This document shows positions 6,905 through 12,335 of a DNA stretch of 12,335 nucleotides, in pieces. Under the pieces are notes generated by a model. That model had not been told where the DNA came from. It worked only from the letters and a program-made list of their open reading frames with translations, and searched no databases. A program made the position numbers and the translations under genes. Source of the stretch: Clostridiales bacterium. Its GTDB lineage: Bacteria > Bacillota > Clostridia > Lachnospirales > Lachnospiraceae. The stretch covers positions 1 to 12,335 of the forward strand of contig DYCJ01000058.1 in the NCBI GenBank assembly GCA_019418195.1, given 5' to 3'. Every line of letters starts with the position of its first letter. The stretch's first letter is position 1.

Positions 6905-7596
6905 ATGCTTATAGTCAAAAAGTAAACATTTCGGGCACCTGCTTTTCTGAGCATTTTTGCCGCCCGGTCCAGAGTCGCACCGGTTGTATAGATGTCATCA
7001 ATGAGAACCACATTTTTCCCCGGATTCCACGCTCCGGATACCGCGAAAGCGCCTTTGAGGTTTGCCTGCCGTTCTTTTTTTCCCAGACTTTTCTGGGGAG
7101 ATGTCTTTTTCACCCGGAACAGCACGTCTGTACGTACAGGTATGCCGGCTGCAGCGCCAAGTTCACGGGCAAGGATCTCCGCCTGGTTAAACCCCCGTTT
7201 TCTCCTTCGTGAACGATGCAGCGGCACCGGTATGATTTCCTCTGCCTCCCAGCGGCGGAGCTGATCCGCATAGCGCGCAGCCAGTTCCCCGGCAAATATC
7301 TTCCCGTAATTGCGTCTGTTATGATATTTAAATCTGTACAGAGCCCCTGCCACAGGTTCTCTGTGAAGCCAGAGGTTCAGCCCGCAGGTTATGCCGGACT
7401 CCTGTCTGCTGCAGTCTTCACAGAACTCATATGATTCATCCCGCACCGGTTTTCCGCATCTCATACAGCGCGGCCCGCCGATATATACGATCTTTGTCCT
7501 GCATTTATCGCAAATCCCTTCCGGCGAAATTTGTCCGCAGAACGGACACACCGGCGGATAGAGCAGATCGAGCGTCCGCTCCGCCGCTCTTCTCAG
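6889..7596 (-). CDS. comF: ComF family phosphoribosyltransferase-like protein (probable CTG start)
   Basis: ComF proteins pair an N-terminal zinc finger with a phosphoribosyltransferase-like domain and are linked to DNA uptake and repair. Numbered from the CTG at 7596 (235 aa): LDLLYPPVCPFCG at the N-terminus; four CxxC pairs at 17/20, 29/32, 44/47 and 59/62; the ComF signature GFNQAEILAREL (135-146); KKTSPQKSLGKKER (163-176); and the PRPP loop VVLIDDIYTTGAT (196-208). The frame has no ATG, GTG or TTG between the upstream stop near 7687 and a GTG at 7551, and that GTG would cut off the family's conserved 'LLYPP' segment just before the first Cys. The CTG forms a CTGA overlap with the recD2 stop, mirroring the ATGA junctions nearby, with a weak AGGG 6 nt upstream. 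If the GTG is used instead, the gene is 6889-7551. The family call is firm; the start is inferred. Confidence 0.9.
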   Translation of the reverse strand: MRRAAERTLDLLYPPVCPFCGQISPEGICDKCRTKIVYIGGPRCMRCGKPVRDESYEFCEDCSRQESGITCGLNLWLHREPVAGALYRFKYHNRRNYGKIFAGELAARYADQLRRWEAEEIIPVPLHRSRRRKRGFNQAEILARELGAAAGIPVRTDVLFRVKKTSPQKSLGKKERQANLKGAFAVSGAWNPGKNVVLIDDIYTTGATLDRAAKMLRKAGARNVYFLTISIGQGI

Positions 7597-9815
7597 GAGA
7601 TGCCCTGATACTCTCTGATCCGCTGAGAGAGACTTGTATATCTTTCCTGTTCGTTTTTGTTTTGTATCATTTCTTGAAATACTGTATCACTCCCCACGAT
7701 TGTAAGGCATTTTTTTGCCCTGGTAACAGCTGTATACAAAAGGTTTCTCGTGTAAAGCAGTCTTGGCCCCGGCAGAAGGGGGATGATAACAGCCGGGTAC
7801 TCGCTCCCCTGCGACTTGTGAACTGTGATAGCATAAGCAAGTTCCAGCTCCTCCGTCATATCATATCCGTATTTTACTTTTCTCGCCTCATCAAACTCTA
7901 CTTCTATCGTCTCTGTGTAATCGTTGATCTCCGTGATCACGCCCATATCTCCGTTAAAGATTCCGGTGCCACTGTCTACAGTCAGACCGAACTTTGTCGT
8001 TATCTCCCATTCAAGCTGATAGTTATTTTTGATCTGCATCACTTTATCGCCTTCCCGGAAGAGTCGTCCGTTTATCTCTTTCTCATTCTTCTTCGGGTCT
8101 TCAGGATTCAGATACCTCTGCAGGATCGTATTCAGGCGTTCCACGCCCAGAAGCCCTTTTCTCGTCGGAGTCATTACCTGTATCTCATTCGGAGCAGCCT
8201 GTACATACTTCGGCAGCTTCTTCTGGATCAGCATGATAACGATGCCAATGATCGTATCTGCATCCTGGCGCTTCAGGAAGAAAAAGTCTCTGCTTTTATT
8301 GTCGAGGACCACCGGTTCCCCTGCATTGATCTTATGGGCATTTACCACGATGTCGCTCTCTCCCGCCTGACGGAAGATCCTGGTCAGCGTAACGACAGGA
8401 AATTTTTCAGATGCAATAATGTCCTTTAGTACACTGCCCGGACCTACAGACGGAAGCTGGTCCACATCCCCTACCAAGATCAGGCGTGTTCCCGGAACAA
8501 CTGCGGACAAGAGCGCATGCATCAGTGGAAGATCCACCATGGACATCTCATCAATAATGATCACGTCCGCTTCCAGCGGATTCTGACGGTTTCTCAGAAA
8601 CCCGCCCACACTGTCTTCTTCTTCAGGATTGACATTCACCTCCAGAAGACGGTGGATCGTCTGTGCTTCATATCCGGTAGCCTCTGTCATTCGTTTGGCC
8701 GCACGTCCGGTCGGTGCAGCCAGAAGGATACTCATCCCCTCACTGTCAAAAAACCGGATCATCGTGTTGATCGTCGTCGTCTTTCCTGTTCCCGGACCTC
8801 CCGTCAAAATGAGAAGACCATGTTTAATGGACTCGATCACAGCCCTGTGCTGCATAGGATCAAGTTCGATCTGTTCCGCCTGCTCCACCTTGGAAAGACG
8901 TCGTTCCATCATATCTTCCGGCATCTCGCAGTTGATATCCAGATCATGGAGCATCTTTGCCGTATTGAGTTCCAGATAATAGTAATGTGACGGATAGACC
9001 CTTATCTCTCCGTCTTCTTCCTTCATTACCGTCTTTTTCTCGATGCACAGATCCATGATATGTTTTTCTATATCATGGATTTCCACCCCCAGGAGCGCGC
9101 CTGCCCGCTTCATCAGGAGCTCCTGCGGGAGATACACATGTCCCTCGCCGACTGCCTGCTGTAATGTATAGAACAATCCGCTTTTGATCCGGTAGTCGGA
9201 ATCGGTATGTATTCCAATACGGGCTGCGATCTCATCTGCAGTCTTGAACCCGACTCCCTCAATATTGTCGGCAAGCTGATAAGGATTCTCTTCCAGCACT
9301 TTGTATACACGCATACCATAATACTGGTATATCTTTGCCGCAAGTTTCGTCGAAATCCCATATTTCTGGAGATAGATCATAGCTTTGCGCATATCCTTTT
9401 TTTCTTCCATCTGGGCTGCGATCTCTCTGGCTTTCCGTTCACTGATCCCTTTGATCTCTGCAAGCCTTTCCGGCTCTTCCTCTATGATCCGGAACGTATC
9501 TTTCTTAAACTTTTTCACGATCCTGCCTGCAAGGGCAGCCCCCACGCCTTTGATCGCTCCGGACCCCAGATACCGCTCAATGGACACAAGGTCTTCCGGT
9601 TCTTTCACAATATGTGAAACAACCTTCAACTGTGTGCCATATACATTATGATTTACATATTCCCCGGTCAATTCAAGCATTTCACCTTCATTGATGAAAT
9701 TAAAGTTCCCCACACAGGTCACTTCACCATCGTCATTTTCCAGATGAAAAACCGTATAACCGTTTTCCTCATTGCGGAACACGATATGTTCCACATAACC
9801 TGTAACCGTTTCCAA
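7593..9815 (-). CDS. recD2: RecD2-type ATP-dependent 5'-3' DNA helicase
   Basis: A superfamily 1B helicase that unwinds DNA with 5'-3' polarity; in RecBCD-lacking lineages RecD2 acts alone in repair and replication-fork maintenance. Numbered from the TTG at 9815 (740 aa): N-terminal OB-like region (ETVTGYVEHIVF), helix-hairpin-helix segments near 85-205 (SGAIKGVGAAL, IKGISERKAREIA), Walker A GGPGTGKT at 339-346, Walker B IIIDE at 419-423, VGDVDQLPSVG near 448-458, the arginine-containing RIFRQ near 479-483, VHKSQGSEYP at 665-674 and YTAVTRA at 694-700. All helicase motifs look intact. The TTG is chosen because AGGAAGG lies 8 nt upstream and the product begins with the family's usual sequence. 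The frame stays open to 9965, but those 50 codons read through folded GC-rich leader. It overlaps comF by 4 nt. Confidence 0.94.
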   Translation of the reverse strand: METVTGYVEHIVFRNEENGYTVFHLENDDGEVTCVGNFNFINEGEMLELTGEYVNHNVYGTQLKVVSHIVKEPEDLVSIERYLGSGAIKGVGAALAGRIVKKFKKDTFRIIEEEPERLAEIKGISERKAREIAAQMEEKKDMRKAMIYLQKYGISTKLAAKIYQYYGMRVYKVLEENPYQLADNIEGVGFKTADEIAARIGIHTDSDYRIKSGLFYTLQQAVGEGHVYLPQELLMKRAGALLGVEIHDIEKHIMDLCIEKKTVMKEEDGEIRVYPSHYYYLELNTAKMLHDLDINCEMPEDMMERRLSKVEQAEQIELDPMQHRAVIESIKHGLLILTGGPGTGKTTTINTMIRFFDSEGMSILLAAPTGRAAKRMTEATGYEAQTIHRLLEVNVNPEEEDSVGGFLRNRQNPLEADVIIIDEMSMVDLPLMHALLSAVVPGTRLILVGDVDQLPSVGPGSVLKDIIASEKFPVVTLTRIFRQAGESDIVVNAHKINAGEPVVLDNKSRDFFFLKRQDADTIIGIVIMLIQKKLPKYVQAAPNEIQVMTPTRKGLLGVERLNTILQRYLNPEDPKKNEKEINGRLFREGDKVMQIKNNYQLEWEITTKFGLTVDSGTGIFNGDMGVITEINDYTETIEVEFDEARKVKYGYDMTEELELAYAITVHKSQGSEYPAVIIPLLPGPRLLYTRNLLYTAVTRAKKCLTIVGSDTVFQEMIQNKNEQERYTSLSQRIREYQGIS

Positions 9816-9835
9816 AATCTGATCCTTCCTCTCAC

Positions 9836-9927
9836 TGCCGGCGGGCAGGCAGCTCACGGCAAAGCCGTACGCTGTCCGCTGCCCGGCAAATGCCCGTTCA
9901 TGCAGGCATGACGGCCGCTTGCCGGGC
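9836..9927 (-). other. Structured GC-rich leader ahead of recD2 with competing hairpins
   Basis: In transcript sense, hairpin II (9927 to 9881) pairs GCCCGGCAA with TTGCCGGGC (9 bp) and continues inside as CCGT/ACGG and CATG/CATG. Hairpin III (9888 to 9836) pairs TGCCGG with CCGGCA, then GCAG/CTGC, CAGC/GCTG and ACGGC/GCCGT with a TTT loop. They share the segment 9881-9888, so only one can form fully. Hairpin III ends 5 nt before the recD2 ribosome binding site (9824-9830). Neither is followed by a U tract. The region is clearly richer in G+C than its flanks. It could be a regulatory leader or an intergenic palindromic repeat. Confidence 0.4.
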
Positions 9928-9941
9928 GTATCACGCAAGAA

Positions 9942-9972
9942 CAGGGATGTGCCTTTACTGCTCACATCCCTG
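9942..9972 (-). terminator. Hairpin after mreB, possible terminator
   Basis: Starting 11 nt after the mreB stop, a perfect 10-bp stem (CAGGGATGTG with CACATCCCTG) encloses an 11-nt loop. The sequence after it, TTCTTGCG, is only weakly T-rich, so this may be an inefficient terminator or a stabilising or processing stem that allows read-through into recD2, for which I see no clear promoter in the gap. Confidence 0.5.
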
Positions 9973-9983
9973 CTGATAACCGT

Positions 9984-10973
9984 TTAAAAATCCTTTCTGC
10001 CGCTCATAAACTCCACGAACTCTCCCGTACCGATCGCCACAACTTTCATCGGATCTTCGGCAGTCATTGTATTGATCCCCGTCTTTTCCTCGATCAGCTC
10101 CTCAAGTCCTCTCAGCATTGCGCCTCCGCCTGTCAGGACAATTCCCCGGTCCAGAATATCCGCTGATAATTCCGGCGGAGTCTGCTCCAATACGGAGATG
10201 ACCGCTTCGACGATCTGGCTGGTGGCTTCCCTCAAAGCCTCCTCGGTCTCGGAAGATGTCACAGTGACGGTCTTTGGCAGTCCGGTCACAAGATTTCTTC
10301 CTCTGACTTCCATCGTCTCCTCCTCCACAAGGGGATACGTAGTGCCGATCTTTATCTTGATATCTTCTGCAGTTCTTTCACCGATCAGAAGATTATGTTT
10401 CTTACGCATATAGCGGACGATCGCCTCATCAAAATCATCTCCCGCGACCTTGATGGATGTATTCACCACCGTACCGCCCAGAGAAATGACGGCAATATCT
10501 GAAGTACCGCCTCCGATGTCTACGATCATATTGCCGCATGGCTTTGCAATATCAATCCCTGCTCCGATCGCCGCAGCGACCGGTTCCTCGATCAGATGCA
10601 CTTCCCTTGCTCCCGCTGCAAACGTTGCTTCTTCCACTGCTTTCTTCTCAACTTCGGTCACACCGCTGGGTACGCAGATGCTGATACGCGGCTTCTTAAA
10701 CGTACGTCTTCCCAGCGCTTTCTGTACAAAATACTTTATCATCTTCTCAGTGACCGTATAGTCCGAGATCACGCCCTGGCGCAGCGGCCTTACCGCCACA
10801 ATATTTCCAGGAGTCCTCCCCAGCATCAGACGGGCTTCCTCGCCGATTGCCTTTATCTCATTGGTATCTCTGTCAAATGCTACCACAGAGGGCTCTTTGA
10901 GCACAACGCCCTTGCCGTGGACATATACCAGCACACTGGCAGTTCCGAGATCGATCCCGATATCTACTGACAT
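9984..10973 (-). CDS. mreB: Rod shape-determining protein, MreB/Mbl family
   Basis: A bacterial actin that polymerises under the membrane and guides the elongasome making lateral wall. The protein is 329 aa, a normal family length. Actin-fold motifs are present: phosphate-1 DIGIDLGTASVLVY (4-17), GRTPGNIVAVRPL (52-64), the EEPVAAAIGAG segment (129-139), phosphate-2 VDIGGGTSDIAVISLGG (151-167), GERTAEDIKIKIG (198-210), TPPELSADILDRGIVLTGGGAML (265-287, the adenosine motif) and AIGTGEF near the C-terminus. It is MreB-like in some stretches and Mbl-like in others; mreC and mreD do not follow, which is more like the mbl arrangement. The ATG at 10973 has AAGGGAGA upstream; a longer in-frame reading to 11132 has no binding site and lacks family similarity. 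It has its own promoter and a leader of about 195 nt. Confidence 0.93.
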   Translation of the reverse strand: MSVDIGIDLGTASVLVYVHGKGVVLKEPSVVAFDRDTNEIKAIGEEARLMLGRTPGNIVAVRPLRQGVISDYTVTEKMIKYFVQKALGRRTFKKPRISICVPSGVTEVEKKAVEEATFAAGAREVHLIEEPVAAAIGAGIDIAKPCGNMIVDIGGGTSDIAVISLGGTVVNTSIKVAGDDFDEAIVRYMRKKHNLLIGERTAEDIKIKIGTTYPLVEEETMEVRGRNLVTGLPKTVTVTSSETEEALREATSQIVEAVISVLEQTPPELSADILDRGIVLTGGGAMLRGLEELIEEKTGINTMTAEDPMKVVAIGTGEFVEFMSGRKDF

Positions 10974-11063
10974 ATTCAATTCTCCCTTCCAAATCTTTAT
11001 ACTCTTTCCCGCGAAGCCGCTCTGCACAGGACCATGTCCTGACATAATATCCTGCCGGATCCG

Positions 11064-11092
11064 ATTATATACTGTGCAGGGCATCCTGTATC
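11064..11092 (-). promoter_or_regulatory. Possible second mreB promoter
   Basis: A perfect TATAAT (11064-11069, minus strand) lies 17 bp from GATACA (11087-11092), which matches only the ACA half of the -35 consensus. It would start a shorter mreB transcript near 11057. It is weaker in support than the promoter at 11176-11204. Confidence 0.25.
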
Positions 11093-11137
11093 TTACACCC
11101 TTCCGGGCTCCTCTTAAAATTATCTGTAACACGGAAC

Positions 11138-11164
11138 ACAGGCAGGTTCCCTCCTCCTGCCTGT
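11138..11164 (-). other. 5'-terminal hairpin of the mreB leader
   Basis: A perfect 9-bp stem (ACAGGCAGG with CCTGCCTGT) with a 9-nt loop AGGAGGGAA. The promoter at 11176-11204 would start RNA near 11169, about 5 nt before the stem, so this hairpin would sit at the extreme 5' end of the transcript. 5'-terminal stems are known to protect mRNAs, and the loop is a full Shine-Dalgarno-like sequence. No T tract follows, so it is unlikely to be the uvrA terminator. Confidence 0.5.
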
Positions 11165-11175
11165 CCGCAATAACC

Positions 11176-11204
11176 AGTATAATAGACTTTCAAAAAAATG
11201 GAAA
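11176..11204 (-). promoter_or_regulatory. Predicted sigma-A-type promoter upstream of mreB
   Basis: TATACT (11176-11181, minus strand; 5 of 6 matches) is 17 bp downstream of TTTCCA (11199-11204; 4 of 6). The spacer contains a run of seven Ts. The promoter starts 15 nt after the uvrA stop codon and would give an mreB leader of about 195 nt. No convincing intrinsic terminator separates it from uvrA. Confidence 0.5.
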
Positions 11205-11219
11205 GACTTTTTTCGGATT

Positions 11220-12335
11220 TTATTTTCTTTTCAGCATTTCATCTATATATTTCCCTGTATAGGACTTTTCATTCGCCGCGACTTCTTCCGGTGTACCGCA
11301 CGCCACGATCGTACCGCCCCGGTCTCCGCCTTCCGGTCCGATATCGATGATATAGTCCGCCGTCTTTATAACATCCAGATTGTGTTCAATGACAATGACT
11401 GTATTGCCGTCCCCCGCAAGCCTCTGCAGGATTTCTGTCAGTTTATGCACATCTGCAAAATGAAGCCCTGTAGTAGGTTCGTCGAGAATGTATACTGTCT
11501 TTCCTGTGCTCCGTTTACTCAGCTCTGCCGCCAGTTTGATCCTCTGCGCCTCACCGCCGGAAAGCTCTGTCGAAGGCTGTCCGAGCCGGATGTAAGACAG
11601 TCCCACATCATAAAGAGTCTGCATCTTCCTGCGGATACTCGGAACTGCATCAAAGAATTCCAACGCCTCTTCCACTGTCATGTTGAGTACGTCATAGATT
11701 GATTTTCCTTTATATTTTACTTCCAGAGTCTCACGGTTGTATCTTTTTCCACCGCAGACCTCACAGGGAACATACACATCCGGCAGGAAATGCATCTCGA
11801 TCTTGAGAATCCCGTCTCCTGCACAGGCTTCGCACCGCCCTCCCTTTACATTGAAACTAAATCTGCCTTTCTTGTATCCGCGTGCCTTGGCATCCGGAGT
11901 GGCAGCAAAGAGATCACGGATAAGGTCAAACACGCCGGTATAAGTTGCCGGATTAGATCGTGGTGTACGCCCGATCGGCGACTGGTCGATATTGATCACT
12001 TTATCCACCTGATCCAGTCCCAGAATCTTTTTGTGTTTCCCCGGGATTGTCCGGGCGCGGTTCAGATCACGCGCCAGTCTCTTATAGAGGATCTGGTTCA
12101 CAAGAGAGCTCTTTCCCGAACCGGAGACGCCCGTCACACAGGTCATCACGCCAAGCGGAAAGTCCACATCGATATTTTTCAGGTTGTTCTCCTGCGCGCC
12201 GATCACCTTCAGCCACCCGGACGGTTTCTTCCGCTGTTCAGGTACCGGTATTTTGATCTTCCCGGAAAGGTAAGCGCCTGTGACAGACTTCTCGTTTTTC
12301 ATGATCTCGTCAGCTGTACCTGCAGCCACAATCTC
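11220..12335 (-). CDS. uvrA: UvrA excinuclease ABC subunit A, C-terminal part (partial)
   Basis: The C-terminal 371 residues of the nucleotide-excision-repair damage sensor, open at the right window edge; full UvrA is about 940 aa. Visible are the second ABC module's Walker A (GVSGSGKSS), [16 protein letters not shown], the zinc module with CX2C-X19-CX2C spacing (CEAC and CEVC around LPDVYVP), the ABC signature [12 protein letters not shown], Walker [12 protein letters not shown] and the H-loop VIVIEHN. All key residues are intact, so nothing suggests decay. UvrA dimers load UvrB at lesions; uvrB would be expected further upstream but lies outside the window. The stop is followed directly by the mreB promoter region. 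Confidence 0.97.
   Translation of the reverse strand, partial: EIVAAGTADEIMKNEKSVTGAYLSGKIKIPVPEQRKKPSGWLKVIGAQENNLKNIDVDFPLGVMTCVTGVSGSGKSSLVNQILYKRLARDLNRARTIPGKHKKILGLDQVDKVINIDQSPIGRTPRSNPATYTGVFDLIRDLFAATPDAKARGYKKGRFSFNVKGGRCEACAGDGILKIEMHFLPDVYVPCEVCGGKRYNRETLEVKYKGKSIYDVLNMTVEEALEFFDAVPSIRRKMQTLYDVGLSYIRLGQPSTELSGGEAQRIKLAAELSKRSTGKTVYILDEPTTGLHFADVHKLTEILQRLAGDGNTVIVIEHNLDVIKTADYIIDIGPEGGDRGGTIVACGTPEEVAANEKSYTGKYIDEMLKRK

Noticed and set aside
7431..8429. Long plus-strand open frame (332 codons) opposite recD2 and comF
   Set aside because: It is antisense to clearly conserved helicase and ComF codons, the product is Cys/His/Phe-rich without recognisable domains, and it has no credible context. 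It is a shadow of codon bias.
9816..9965. N-terminal extension of RecD2 by 50 codons to a GTG at 9965
   Set aside because: The extension crosses strong hairpins, lacks family similarity and has only a very close, weak AGGG; the TTG at 9815 with AGGAAGG 8 nt upstream yields the typical RecD2 N-terminus.
10974..11132. N-terminal extension of MreB by 53 codons
   Set aside because: There is no binding site at the upstream GTG, the added residues are unlike MreB, and the ATG at 10973 has AAGGGAGA and gives a normal family length.
11138..11164. uvrA terminator
   Set aside because: The stem is perfect but no T tract follows in the transcript sense, and a promoter lies between it and the uvrA stop, so it belongs to the mreB leader.
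1..12335. CRISPR array, tRNA, rRNA, insertion sequence or prophage
   Set aside because: No regularly spaced repeats, tRNA cloverleaf, rRNA stretch, transposase, integrase or terminal repeats were recognised; nearly all the sequence is conserved chromosomal coding.

Overview
This window is a chromosomal stretch from a low-to-mid GC Gram-positive bacterium. Protein content and gene order point to class Clostridia, most likely a Lachnospiraceae-type gut anaerobe: uvrA, an mreB/mbl homologue, recD2, comF, then a cdaA-cdaR c-di-AMP locus. All genes lie on the minus strand, so transcription runs from the right edge to the left. The species cannot be named from the sequence. I see no insertion sequence, prophage, CRISPR array, tRNA or rRNA.

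Right part (12335 to about 7593): the C-terminal 371 codons of uvrA (cut by the window edge); a 246-nt gap with a good sigma-A-type promoter and a 9-bp hairpin at the expected 5' end of the mreB transcript; mreB; a 168-nt GC-rich, strongly folded leader; and recD2, which starts at a TTG. comF follows and overlaps the recD2 stop. Its frame holds no ATG, GTG or TTG that would keep the conserved ComF N-terminus, but a CTG in a CTGA stop/start overlap fits well.

Middle part (6904 to 2800): a promoter with an extended -10, lying in the 3' end of comF, appears to drive an operon. It encodes a 134-aa two-TM protein, a 349-aa multi-TM protein (neither recognised), the diadenylate cyclase CdaA, its regulator CdaR, and an HPr-type phosphocarrier. 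Genes are coupled by ATGA overlaps or spaced 22-37 nt apart. glmM, which usually follows cdaR in Firmicutes, is absent; HPr takes that place.

Left part (2766 to 1): a sugar-phosphate nucleotidyltransferase and a three-TM LytR-CpsA-Psr (LCP) protein end the operon at an intrinsic terminator (208-244). After it, a new promoter leads into a gene cut off by the left edge after 22 codons; its N-terminus resembles membrane proteins of polysaccharide synthesis.

Together the window moves from DNA repair (uvrA, recD2) and cell shape (mreB) to c-di-AMP signalling and cell-envelope glycopolymer assembly. The least explained parts are the two membrane proteins ahead of cdaA, the HPr gene in the cda operon, the folded recD2 leader and the non-canonical comF start. 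No clearly new defence or mobile system is visible.
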